DNA from: Sphingomonas hylomeconis
GTDB taxonomy: Bacteria > Pseudomonadota > Alphaproteobacteria > Sphingomonadales > Sphingomonadaceae
Direction of reading: 5' to 3'
Length of the DNA stretch: 64,000 bases
Assembly: GCF_025370105.1 (NCBI RefSeq)
Contig: NZ_JANQBK010000004.1
Location: forward strand, 1 to 64,000
Shown: in pieces, positions 36,635 to 44,329 of the stretch
Layout of the letters: the number at the start of each line of letters is the position of its first letter
How positions within the stretch are numbered: position 1 is the stretch's first letter
The notes under the pieces: generated by a model
Database searches by the model: none
What the model saw: only the letters and a program-made list of their open reading frames with translations
Told to the model about the DNA's origin: nothing
Translations under genes and position numbers: made by a program

Positions 36635-38050
36635 GTGGCACAGACCCACGACCCGAATGCGGTCAACCGATCGCTGATCATGCTCGTCGTCGCGGTGGCG
36701 ACGATCGGCGGCTTCATGTTCGGCTACGATTCCGGCGTCATCAACGGCACGCAAAAGGGGCTGGAGGCGGCGTTCGGGCTCGGGCGGCTCGGCATCGGCA
36801 TCAATGTCGGCGCGATCCTGGTCGGATCGTCGGTCGGCGCGTTCGGCGCCGGGCGCCTGTCCGACCTGATCGGGCGGCGCAACACGATGATGGTCGCCGC
36901 GGCATTGTTCATCTTCTCCGCATTGCTCGCGGGGGCGGCGGATTCCTCGGCGCTGTTCATCGTCGCGCGGATCATCGGCGGGTTCGGCGTCGGTGCCGCC
37001 AGCGTCACCTCGCCGGTCTATATCTCGGAAGTGACGCCGGCCAATGTCCGCGGCCGCCTGTCGAGCATCCAGCAGGTGATGATCATCTCCGGCCTGACCG
37101 GGGCGTTCGTCGCCAACTTCGCGCTGGCGCGCTATGCCGGCGGCTCGACCGCGATCCTGTGGGGCGGCTACGAGGCATGGCGCTGGATGTTCTGGCTGCA
37201 GGTGCTGCCCGCCGCGCTCTATTTCGTCGCCTTGTTCTTCATCCCCGAAAGCCCGCGCTATCTGGTGGTCAAGGGCCGCGATGCCGCGGCGGAAGCCGTG
37301 CTCGCGCGCCTGTTCGGCGCGGCCGAGGCCCGGCGGAAGGTGGCCGAGATCCGCGCCAGCCTGGCCGACGATCATCATCGCCCCAAGCTCTCCGATCTGC
37401 TCGACAAGCAGACGCGCCGGATCCGCCCGATCCTGTGGGTCGGCATCGGGCTTGCCGTGTTCCAGCAGCTCGTCGGCATCAACGTCGTCTTCTATTACGG
37501 CGCCACCCTGTGGGAAGCGGTCGGCTTCACCGAGGATTATGCGCTGCAGACCAATATCCTGTCGGGCGTGCTGTCGATCGGCGCATGCCTGCTGGCGATC
37601 GCGCTGATCGACAAGATCGGGCGCAAGCCGCTGCTGCTGATCGGCTCGGCCGGGATGGCGGTGACGCTGGCGGTGGTCGCCTGGGCCTTCTCGACCGCGG
37701 TGACCGATGCAGCCGGCGCGGTGTCGCTGCCGGGCAATAACGGCGTGATCGCGCTGGTCGCCGCCAATCTGTACGTGATCTTCTTCAACGTCAGCTGGGG
37801 CCCGGTGATGTGGGTGATGCTGGGCGAGATGTTCCCGACGCAGATCCGCGGCTCGGCGCTGGCCGTGGCTGGCTTCGCGCAGTGGATCGCCAATGCCGCG
37901 ATCTCGGTCAGCTTCCCGTCGCTCGCCGTCTCCCCCGGCCTGGCGGTGACCTATGTCGGCTATGCGATTGCCGCGGCGGTCTCGTTCTTCTTCGTCCAGG
38001 CGATGGTCAAGGAGACGCGCGGGCGTGAGCTCGAGGATATGGAGGGATGA
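36635..38050 (+). CDS. MFS sugar:proton symporter (XylE/GalP-like)
   Basis: 471-residue sugar porter with 12 helices. It shows the family signatures GRLSDLIGRRNTM (loop 2-3), PESPRYLV after helix 6, QQLVGINVVFYY in helix 7 (sugar-binding Gln/Asn), and DKIGRKPLL between helices 8 and 9. The start is GTG with AGAGGA upstream. The last codons overlap the epimerase start (ATGA). It probably takes up the sugar that the operon degrades, likely a pentose or hexose. Confidence 0.9.
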   Translation: MAQTHDPNAVNRSLIMLVVAVATIGGFMFGYDSGVINGTQKGLEAAFGLGRLGIGINVGAILVGSSVGAFGAGRLSDLIGRRNTMMVAAALFIFSALLAGAADSSALFIVARIIGGFGVGAASVTSPVYISEVTPANVRGRLSSIQQVMIISGLTGAFVANFALARYAGGSTAILWGGYEAWRWMFWLQVLPAALYFVALFFIPESPRYLVVKGRDAAAEAVLARLFGAAEARRKVAEIRASLADDHHRPKLSDLLDKQTRRIRPILWVGIGLAVFQQLVGINVVFYYGATLWEAVGFTEDYALQTNILSGVLSIGACLLAIALIDKIGRKPLLLIGSAGMAVTLAVVAWAFSTAVTDAAGAVSLPGNNGVIALVAANLYVIFFNVSWGPVMWVMLGEMFPTQIRGSALAVAGFAQWIANAAISVSFPSLAVSPGLAVTYVGYAIAAAVSFFFVQAMVKETRGRELEDMEG

Positions 38051-38877
38051 GGATCGCGGCGGGCGACTGGGTCGCCATGCTCGATCCCGTGATGGGCGGC
38101 GCCATCGCGTCGCTCACCCGGCGCGGCGCACACGTGCTGCGGCCGGCGCCGGTGGCCCCGCGCGATCCGCTGTCGCTGGCGAGCTTTCCGCTCGTGCCTT
38201 ATGCCAATCGCATCGCCGACGGGAGGTTCGCCTTTGCCGGGACGCGCCATGTCCTGCCGCCCAATCATCCCGGACAGGCGCACCCGCTGCATGGCCTGGG
38301 CTGGCTGTCAGCCTGGTCCGTCGCCACGTCCGACGCGACCAGCGCCACGCTGGTGCACGAACACGCCGCCGACGGCGCCTGGCCATGGCCGTACCGCGCA
38401 ACGCAACGGATCGCGCTCGACGCGCAGGGGCTGACGGTCGCGCTGACGCTGGACAATATCGGGTCCGCGGCGATGCCGTACAGCCTCGGCTTCCATCCCT
38501 ATTTCACCCGCGCGCGCGTCGCGACGCTCGCCTTCGCCGCCGCCGGCCTGTGGCAGGCGGATGCGGCGATGCTGCCGACCGTGCCGGCCGCCCCCGACGC
38601 GCTTGGCGACTGGTCCGTCGGTCGCGGGCTGGAACGCCCCGATCTGATCGACCATTGCTATACCGGCTGGCCGGGCACGGCGACGATCGCCCGCGCGGAT
38701 GGCGCCATCACCCTGTCGGCGACCGGCGCGACGCTGCTCCATCTGTACCTGCCGCCGGGCGAAGACTTCTTCTGCATCGAACCGGTCACCGCGATGCCCG
38801 ATGCGGTCAATCGCGGCGCAGCGGCAGTGCTCGCGCCCGGCGAGCAAGGTGCGATCACGATGGCGATCCGCGGCTAA
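38047..38877 (+). CDS. Aldose 1-epimerase (mutarotase)
   Basis: 276-residue galactose-mutarotase-fold protein. Landmarks: VPYANRIADGRFAFAG (Asn/Arg of the active site), PLHGLGW (catalytic His), YSLGFHPYFTRA (second His), and CIEPVTAMPDAVNR near the end with the catalytic Glu. It interconverts the sugar anomers so the dehydrogenase gets its preferred form. It is the last gene of the operon and overlaps the symporter gene by 4 bases. A repeat element follows and probably ends the transcript. Confidence 0.87.
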   Translation: MRIAAGDWVAMLDPVMGGAIASLTRRGAHVLRPAPVAPRDPLSLASFPLVPYANRIADGRFAFAGTRHVLPPNHPGQAHPLHGLGWLSAWSVATSDATSATLVHEHAADGAWPWPYRATQRIALDAQGLTVALTLDNIGSAAMPYSLGFHPYFTRARVATLAFAAAGLWQADAAMLPTVPAAPDALGDWSVGRGLERPDLIDHCYTGWPGTATIARADGAITLSATGATLLHLYLPPGEDFFCIEPVTAMPDAVNRGAAAVLAPGEQGAITMAIRG

Positions 38878-39016
38878 TCCTCCCCGGCACGGGGAGGTGG
38901 CAGCCGCAGGCTGACGGAGGGGGTGTGCCGGCAACGCCGCGGTTGCGCTTGAGGATAGGCCCCTCCACCACCCGGCTGAAGAAGCCGGGCGGCCCCCCTC
39001 CTCGTGCAGGGGAGAA
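38878..39016. repeat. Large intergenic inverted-repeat element
   Basis: 139 bases between the epimerase stop and the convergent LacI stop. The left end forms a hairpin (CCTCCCC at 38879-38885 with GGGGAGG at 38891-38897). The right end has CCCGGCT-GAAGA-AGCCGGG (38971-38989). The two outer 19-base ends are inverted copies of each other with about 3 mismatches. Such CCTCCCC...GGGGAGG elements recur in sphingomonad and Caulobacter genomes as I recall them. It can serve as a two-way terminator here. Confidence 0.65.
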
Positions 39017-39019
39017 TTT

Positions 39020-40102
39020 CTACTTCTTGACCCGCGCCGGCGGCCGGCGCCGCGGTGCGGCATCGGACTGGCGGCGGATCAGCGTATAATCCAGCGTCAC
39101 GTGGCGCACGTCGCTGCCGCGCTTGCCGCGCAGCATGGCGGTGAGCAATTCCACCGCCGCGCGCGACATGTCGGCGATCGGCTGATGGATCGTGGTCAGT
39201 TCGGGCCAGATCGTCGTCGCCAGCGCGCTGTCGTCGAACCCGCAGACGGTCAGGTCACCAGGTACGTCGAGCCCGCGGCGATGCGCCACCGCGACGGTCG
39301 CCGCCGCCATGTCGTCGTTGCTGGCGAAGATCGCGGTTGGCGGATCGTCGCGCTCGAGCAGTTCGTCCGCCGCATCCAGCCCGGAGCGATAGGTGAACAG
39401 GCCGTCGGCAACGAGTTGCTCGTCGAACGGCATGCCCGCCGCCGCCAGCGCGGCGCGATAGCCGTCGAGCCGCTGGCCGCTGGCGGTGAGATTGGGGTTG
39501 CCGGTGATGAAGCCGATCCGCGCATGGCCGAGCTCGATCAGGTGCTGCGTCATGGCCTGCGCCGCGCCGCGATCGTCGATCGAGATGGCGGCGCATTCCT
39601 TCGGCGGGCAGCCGGTCGCCACCACCACGGTGGGCACGCGCGCGGCGATCAGCACGTCGAGCACGCTGCGCGAATCGCACAATGGCGGCGGCAGGATCAC
39701 CCCGTCGATGCCGCTGTTGATCATGCGCTCGACGACGCGGCGTTCATGATCGCCGAGTTCGCATTTCTCCACCACCAGCTGGATGTCGGAGCGGCCCGCC
39801 TGATCGAGGCTGCCGACCAGGAATTCGCTGAGATAGGCCGCGCTGGGGTTGGAATAGAGCAGGCCGAGCCGCAGGTGCGATGCGCCCGCCAGGCTGCGCG
39901 CGGCGCGGTTCGGCGCGTAATTGAGCTCGGCGATCGCGGCGGTGACGGTCTCGCGCGTCGAATCGCGCACATTGTTCTCGGCGTTGATCACGCGGCTGAC
40001 CGTCATCGTCGAGACGCCGGCCAGCGCGGCGACATCGGCGATCGTCGGTGCGCCATTCTGGCGGCCGGATCCGGCACGGGGCTTGCGGGGTGTCATGGCC
40101 AT
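39020..40102 (-). CDS. LacI-family transcriptional regulator of the pentose operon
   Basis: 360-residue LacI repressor. The helix-turn-helix is PTIADVAALAGVSTMTVSRVIN (residues 19-40) with hinge region YAPNRAARSLAG, followed by a periplasmic-binding-like sensor domain (about 75-345). It is convergent to the FAH-SDR-lactonase-symporter-epimerase operon, like a xylose repressor. Possible sites are 33445-33460 and, for autoregulation, TGGTTAGCGC at 40121-40130 in its own upstream region. ATG 40102 or ATG 40096 could be the start. Confidence 0.87.
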   Translation of the reverse strand: MAMTPRKPRAGSGRQNGAPTIADVAALAGVSTMTVSRVINAENNVRDSTRETVTAAIAELNYAPNRAARSLAGASHLRLGLLYSNPSAAYLSEFLVGSLDQAGRSDIQLVVEKCELGDHERRVVERMINSGIDGVILPPPLCDSRSVLDVLIAARVPTVVVATGCPPKECAAISIDDRGAAQAMTQHLIELGHARIGFITGNPNLTASGQRLDGYRAALAAAGMPFDEQLVADGLFTYRSGLDAADELLERDDPPTAIFASNDDMAAATVAVAHRRGLDVPGDLTVCGFDDSALATTIWPELTTIHQPIADMSRAAVELLTAMLRGKRGSDVRHVTLDYTLIRRQSDAAPRRRPPARVKK

Positions 40103-40228
40103 GAGCGTTGCATCACCGCGTGGTTAGCGCAGCGCCCCGCCGTCTGGCAAATCGCGCCGGCGGCGATCTGCGATAGCGCCCGGATGACAATCGGTTATGC
40201 TCTGCCGAAAGGGTCGGGAGGACAGGTC

Positions 40229-40294
40229 ATGAGACGGGTTGAAGGGTCGAAAGACGTGCGCGCGTCGTGCGCCGGCGCGATCGTCGTCCGGTGA
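40229..40294 (+). CDS. Possible 21-residue leader peptide ahead of the esterase gene
   Basis: A short frame starting MRRVEGSKDVRASC has an excellent ribosome site (GGGAGGA, 40216-40222, six bases before ATG). Its stop TGA overlaps a GTG start of the esterase gene (GTGA at 40291-40294), an arrangement seen in translational coupling. No such site precedes any start of the esterase itself. The peptide has no known relatives. A sequencing or real frameshift joining the two frames is the alternative. Confidence 0.45.
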   Translation: MRRVEGSKDVRASCAGAIVVR

Positions 40295-41262
40295 GCGGCC
40301 CCACCCGCCGCGGCGTCATTACTGGCCTTGCCACGACTGCGCTCGCCGCGCCGGCGCTGGCCCAGGCCTCTAGGCCGACGCCCGACGAAGCGATCCTGTT
40401 GTGGCCCGGCCGGCCGCCCGGCGCGCCGCGCACGATACCGGTCCAAAAGATCGAGCAGCGTTCGTCCGTGCCCGGGGTCGATGATCGCTGGATCACCGGG
40501 ATCGACCGCCCGATGCTGGAGGTGCGCCGGCCGGCCCGGCCCAATGGCGCCGCGGTGCTGCTGATACCGGGCGGCGGCTATGGCTTTCTCGCCTGGGACA
40601 ATGAGGGCGAGGAACAGGCGCGCTGGCTGACCGCGCTCGGCATCACCTGCTTCATCCTGCGCTATCGCCTGCCGGGCGAAGGCTGGGCCGCGCGCGCCAC
40701 CGTGCCGCTGGCCGATGCGCAGCGCGGGCTGCGCCTGATCCGCGCGCGCGCGGCGGGTTATGGCATCGATCCCGGGCGCGTCGCCGTGCTCGGTTTTTCC
40801 GCCGGCGGGCATCTCGCCGGCAGCCTGGCGACACGGCATGGCGAGCGGGTCTATGACCCGGTCGACGCCGCCGATCGCCTGTCCGCCCGGCCCGATCTTG
40901 CCGGGCTGGTCTATCCGGTGGTCAGCCTGTCCGCCCCGTTCACGCATGGCGGCAGCCGCGACATGCTGTTCGGCCCTGCGCAGGCCCCTGCCCTGCTCCG
41001 CGCCGCCTCGGTCGAAACGCGCGTGACTGCGGAAACGCCCCCAATCTTCCTGGTCCATGCCAGCGACGATGATCTGGTGCCGATCGCCAACAGCCTGGCA
41101 TTGTACCAGGCGCTGCTCGACGCCAGACGCCCGGCCGAGCTTCATGCGTTCGATCGGGGCGGCCATGGTTTCGGCGCGCGGCTGGCCAAGAAGGTGCCGG
41201 CGTCCGCCTGGCCCGGCCTGTTCGCGGCCTATGCGCGGCGCAGCGGCGTTTTTCCGGCATGA
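40291..41262 (+). CDS. Exported alpha/beta-hydrolase, acetyl-esterase-like (Tat signal)
   Basis: 323-residue esterase of the BD-FAE/acetyl-xylan-esterase-like alpha/beta-hydrolase group. A twin-arginine signal (TRRGVITGLATTALAAPALAQA-type, first 27 residues) predicts Tat export. Catalytic elements: oxyanion motif PGGGYGFLAW, nucleophile elbow GFSAGGH, Asp in HASDDDLVP, and His in GGHGFG. It likely removes acetyl groups from plant sugars, in keeping with the pentose operon next door. The start is uncertain: GTG 40291 overlaps a short upstream frame, and GTG 40267 adds eight residues. Confidence 0.8.
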   Translation: MSGPTRRGVITGLATTALAAPALAQASRPTPDEAILLWPGRPPGAPRTIPVQKIEQRSSVPGVDDRWITGIDRPMLEVRRPARPNGAAVLLIPGGGYGFLAWDNEGEEQARWLTALGITCFILRYRLPGEGWAARATVPLADAQRGLRLIRARAAGYGIDPGRVAVLGFSAGGHLAGSLATRHGERVYDPVDAADRLSARPDLAGLVYPVVSLSAPFTHGGSRDMLFGPAQAPALLRAASVETRVTAETPPIFLVHASDDDLVPIANSLALYQALLDARRPAELHAFDRGGHGFGARLAKKVPASAWPGLFAAYARRSGVFPA

Positions 41263-41334
41263 CGCGCGTCTTGCGCGCCTTGGCGCTGACACGAAACCGT
41301 CACGCTAACTGGACGTTCATGTAACACCGCCTAT

Positions 41335-41348
41335 ATACCATTCGGTAT
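41335..41348. promoter_or_regulatory. Operator overlapping the TetR gene start
   Basis: The perfect inverted repeat ATACC-N4-GGTAT spans 41335-41348 and includes the first two bases of the TetR ATG (41347). A similar site is found at 42036-42049. A TATATA -10-like box (41332-41337) with TGGACG 16 bases further upstream (41310-41315) places transcription start at about the ATG itself. This arrangement suggests autorepression and a leaderless message. Confidence 0.6.
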
Positions 41349-41961
41349 GAATAGCCCCTGTTCCCATGTTGCGACCAAGGGCCGCCCGCGCGAGTTCGAT
41401 CTCGACGATGCGCTGGCGGCGGCGTTGCGCGTCTTCTGGCAGCATGGCTACGAGGCCGCCTCGATGGCCGAGCTTACCGCGGCAATGGGCATCACCAAGC
41501 CCAGCCTCTATGCCGCATTCGGCAACAAGGAAGCCTTGTTCCACAAGGCGCTCGATCTCTACGAGCGCGAAAAGCTGGCCTATATGGGCACCGCGGTCGA
41601 GGCGCCGACGGCGCGTCAGGTGGCCGAACGACTGCTTCATGGCGCGCTCCAGATGCAGATGAGCACCTGCGATCCCAAGGGCTGCCTGGGCGTGATCAGC
41701 AGCGTGGCGTGCGGCGCCGAAGCCGAGCCGATCAAGGCCGAGGTGGTCAAGCGCCGTGCCTCGTCCGAGGCGGCGCTGGTCGCACGCTTCGAAAAGGCCA
41801 AGGCGGCCGGCGAACTGCCCGAGGGGATGGAAGCGGCGGCGCTGGTCAAATATCTGATCGTGCTGATGCAGGGCCTGGCGCTGCAGGGCGGGTCCGGCGC
41901 GACCTGCGAGGAATTGCAGCAACTGGTCGCCACCAGCATGGCGATGTGGCCGACCAAATAG
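41347..41961 (+). CDS. TetR/AcrR-family repressor
   Basis: 204-residue TetR regulator. The helix-turn-helix is in residues about 17-60 (GRPREFDLDDAL, then MAELTAAMGITKPSLYAAFGNKEALF). The C-terminal ligand domain contains CDPKGCLGVISSVACG, three Cys of a type seen in a subgroup of TetR proteins close to AcrR/RutR. No ribosome site precedes the ATG, which lies inside a palindromic operator. The following gene also has the operator, so it is the likely target. The ligand is unknown. Confidence 0.85.
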   Translation: MNSPCSHVATKGRPREFDLDDALAAALRVFWQHGYEAASMAELTAAMGITKPSLYAAFGNKEALFHKALDLYEREKLAYMGTAVEAPTARQVAERLLHGALQMQMSTCDPKGCLGVISSVACGAEAEPIKAEVVKRRASSEAALVARFEKAKAAGELPEGMEAAALVKYLIVLMQGLALQGGSGATCEELQQLVATSMAMWPTK

Positions 41962-42035
41962 CGCGCTTTTCCGGCCCTGCGCTATAAAATACCGCTCGTT
42001 ATAGAAAGCGGTTGACGCCCCGACGGGCACTTAAT

Positions 42036-42049
42036 ATACCAGGCGGTAC
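42036..42049. promoter_or_regulatory. Second copy of the TetR operator, overlapping a promoter
   Basis: ATACC-N4-GGTAC (42036-42049) repeats the palindrome at the TetR start with one mismatch. It overlaps a TATACC -10 (42035-42040) that is 17 bases from TTGACG (42012-42017), a good -35. Repressor binding here would block the gene at 42169. Confidence 0.6.
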
Positions 42050-42168
42050 GGAAGCGGTTCGCGCTCTTCCCACACAATAATCCGGCGTTCGGCGGCAGGT
42101 GCAGGGCACTTTCCGTCGCGCTCGATCGCGCCGTCGACCGGCGCTGCACGCGTAGAAGGGGAACTCTC

Positions 42169-42561
42169 ATGGCCTATCTCGATCTCGACAACATGTTCCC
42201 CGCGCCGGCTCGCAACCGCGTCGCGCAGGCCGAGGCCGCCGCTGCACTGCCCGGCTTTTCCGCGCTCGAATGGAGCGTGATCGCGCTGGCCAAGAACGAT
42301 TCGCTCGCCAGCCTGGCCACGCCGGGCCGCATGTCGCGTGCGCTCGGCTCCGTGTTCGGGCTGAGCACCGCGTCGCGGCTCGCCGACCCCAAATTGGAGG
42401 CGCTGCGCCGCCTGTCGGTCCATGCCTGGCGCCGCGGCTTCGCGCTGCCGATGGCCGAGATCAACCGCTTCGTCGCCGCCGGCTTTGTCGAGGCGCAGAT
42501 CGAGACGCTCGTCACCAGCATCACCGGTCAGCGGATCGGTACCAAAGGCCGCTGGGCCTGA
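42169..42561 (+). CDS. Unrecognised 130-residue protein, probable TetR target
   Basis: 130-residue soluble protein beginning MAYLDLDNMFPAPARNRVAQ, with no signal peptide or membrane helix. It looks mostly helical and has no Cys. Segments such as LEALRRLSVHAWRRGFALP and FVEAQIETLVTSIT suggest amphipathic helices. GAAGGGGAACTCTC gives a good ribosome site. It lies 207 bases after the TetR gene behind a promoter with the same operator palindrome. I do not recognise a family, and composition does not point to a function. Confidence 0.75.
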   Translation: MAYLDLDNMFPAPARNRVAQAEAAAALPGFSALEWSVIALAKNDSLASLATPGRMSRALGSVFGLSTASRLADPKLEALRRLSVHAWRRGFALPMAEINRFVAAGFVEAQIETLVTSITGQRIGTKGRWA

Positions 42562-42583
42562 CGCGGCGCGCGGGGGCGGCGTC

Positions 42584-43309
42584 CTAGTCTCCGGCGATCA
42601 GTTCCAGCACGTCGCCGATGATCCGCCGCATCGCGATCCGCGCCGCCGCCGCATCGCGCAGCGCGATCGCGTCGGCCACCGCGGCATGGTCGGGGATGTT
42701 GGCGCTGCGCCCGCGCATCCGGTTGGTGAAGCGGATCGACGTCCGCAGTGCCGTCGCGACGACCATCTGGAACTGCGCGTAGAAGGGATTCTTGGAGGCG
42801 CGCAGGATCGCGAGGTGAAACGCGATGTCCGCGTCCAGTGGATCGTCATTGCCCGCTTCCGCCGCTTCCATCCGCGCCAGCCCGGCATGGATCGCGGCGA
42901 TATCCTCGGCATCGTGGAACTGCGCGGCCAATGCCGCCGCCTCGGGTTCGATCGCGATCCGCAGCTGGTTGAACTGGCGCAGCAGCTCGACCGAGAATTT
43001 GCGCTCGAGCAGCCAGCGCAGCACGTCGGGATCGAACAGGTTCCAGTTGCCCGAAGGCTGCACCACGGTGCCCTGACGCGGCCGCGCGGAGACAAGCCCC
43101 TTCGCAGTGAGCATCTTCACAGCCTCCCGCGTAACCGACCTACTCACGCCATGCGCCTTGGCGATCTCCGCCTCGGTCGGGAACGGGCGCTGTTCGTAAC
43201 GCCCGGTGACGATCGCGCGGCCCAGCGTATCGAGCATGCCGTGCGTCAGGTTGCGGCCCAGCTCGTGGCGGTTGGCCGCGATGTCGCTATCGTTGGGAAG
43301 GCTCTCCAT
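42584..43309 (-). CDS. GntR/FadR-type regulator (DgoR-like)
   Basis: 241-residue regulator with an N-terminal winged helix (about residues 20-85: FPTEAEIAKAHGVSRSVTREAVKMLTAKGLV) and a C-terminal FCD ligand domain with metal-binding pattern (ADIAFHLAILRASKN and DHAAVADAIALRD). The start at 43309 follows a weak ribosome site; upstream codons run into the divergent promoter region. It is divergent from dgoK-dgoA, so it probably represses them and responds to galactonate or a 2-keto-3-deoxy acid, as DgoR does. Confidence 0.83.
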   Translation of the reverse strand: MESLPNDSDIAANRHELGRNLTHGMLDTLGRAIVTGRYEQRPFPTEAEIAKAHGVSRSVTREAVKMLTAKGLVSARPRQGTVVQPSGNWNLFDPDVLRWLLERKFSVELLRQFNQLRIAIEPEAAALAAQFHDAEDIAAIHAGLARMEAAEAGNDDPLDADIAFHLAILRASKNPFYAQFQMVVATALRTSIRFTNRMRGRSANIPDHAAVADAIALRDAAAARIAMRRIIGDVLELIAGD

Positions 43310-43361
43310 CGATCGGTTTCTGGCGCAAAGCGCTGCCAGTGTCACGTGGCAAGCGCTAGAC

Positions 43362-43379
43362 ATGCGACTATTGTCGTAT
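43362..43379. promoter_or_regulatory. Putative DgoR-type operator
   Basis: An 18-base imperfect palindrome, ATGCGACTATTGTCGTAT, has perfect CGAC/GTCG core arms and lies between the divergent dgoR and dgoK starts. FadR-type GntR regulators bind GTC/GAC-containing palindromes of this size. An AGCGCT core (43352-43357) next to it resembles the LacI site of the pentose operon, so the two regulators may meet here. Confidence 0.55.
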
Positions 43380-43456
43380 AAATCAGCCGCAACACGCGCG
43401 ACCGCCGGCCGCGCCCTGGAAAGTAGCGTCATGATCATCCAACGGCAGGCCCCGCA

Positions 43457-44329
43457 ATGAGCGACGCGTTCATCGCCGTCGACTGGGGCACCACCAACCG
43501 CCGCGCCTTCGTGATCGAGCACGGCCTGGTCACGCGCACCGAGCGCGATGCGCGCGGCGCGGCGTCACTGACGCCGGGTGACTATCCCGGCGAGGTCGCC
43601 GCGATCCGCCAGCGGCTCGGCGACCTCCCCATGCTCCTTGCCGGGATGGTCGGATCGACGATTGGCTGGCGCGACGTACCGTATGTGGCAGCGCCCGCCG
43701 GGCTCGAGGCGCTGGCCACTGCACTCGGCCGGATCGACGATCGCACCGCCATCGTACCGGGGCTGGCCTACCGCGACGGTGCCCGCGCCGACGTGATGCG
43801 CGGCGAGGAGGTGCAGTTGCTCGGCGCCGCTGCGGCCGGGCTGGTGCCGAGCGAGGCGCTTCTCTGCCAGCCGGGCACGCATTGCAAATGGGCGATGATC
43901 GCGGACGGACGGATCACCAGCTTCGTCACCGCGATGACCGGCGAACTGTTCGCGATGCTGCGCGGCAACGGCCTGCTCGCGCGGCAATTGGGCGGCGACG
44001 TCGGCGACGGGGATGCGTTCCGCGCCGGCGTGGCCGAAGGCGCTAGGCGCGACCTCGCCGCCAGCCTGTTCGGCATCCGCGCCAGCGGCGTGCTGGGCCT
44101 GCGCGACGACCGGGATGCCGCCTCCTATGCCAGCGGGCTGCTGATCGGCAGCGACGTGGCGGCACGCCTGGCGGAACAGCCCGGCATGCCCATTTATATC
44201 CTGGCCGACCCCGGCCTCGGCACGCTCTACGCCGCCGCTGTCACCGCACTCGGCGGCAACGCGACGATCATCGACAGCCACGGCGCGTTCGTCGCCGGCA
44301 TCACCCGCCTTCGGGAGCTTTCAGCATGA
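43457..44329 (+). CDS. dgoK: 2-dehydro-3-deoxygalactonokinase
   Basis: 290-residue sugar kinase of the DgoK family, phosphorylating 2-keto-3-deoxy-galactonate with ATP. Signatures: AVDWGTTNRRAF (phosphate loop), AGMVGSTIGW, GLAYRDGARADVMRGEEVQ, and CQPGTHCKWA. Its stop overlaps the dgoA start by 4 bases (ATGA). The upstream steps (galactonate dehydratase dgoD, galactose dehydrogenase) are not in the window. It is divergent from the DgoR-like regulator. Confidence 0.92.
   Translation: MSDAFIAVDWGTTNRRAFVIEHGLVTRTERDARGAASLTPGDYPGEVAAIRQRLGDLPMLLAGMVGSTIGWRDVPYVAAPAGLEALATALGRIDDRTAIVPGLAYRDGARADVMRGEEVQLLGAAAAGLVPSEALLCQPGTHCKWAMIADGRITSFVTAMTGELFAMLRGNGLLARQLGGDVGDGDAFRAGVAEGARRDLAASLFGIRASGVLGLRDDRDAASYASGLLIGSDVAARLAEQPGMPIYILADPGLGTLYAAAVTALGGNATIIDSHGAFVAGITRLRELSA

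Noticed and set aside
41293..41317. GAAAC-N16-CGTT before the TetR gene as an EcfG promoter
   Set aside because: One mismatch in the -35 and a better sigma-70-like pair overlap; not enough to claim a stress promoter.
42584..43522. Longer N-terminus of the DgoR-like regulator (start at 43522)
   Set aside because: The extension would cover the palindromic operator and the start of dgoK; relatives begin near the winged helix.
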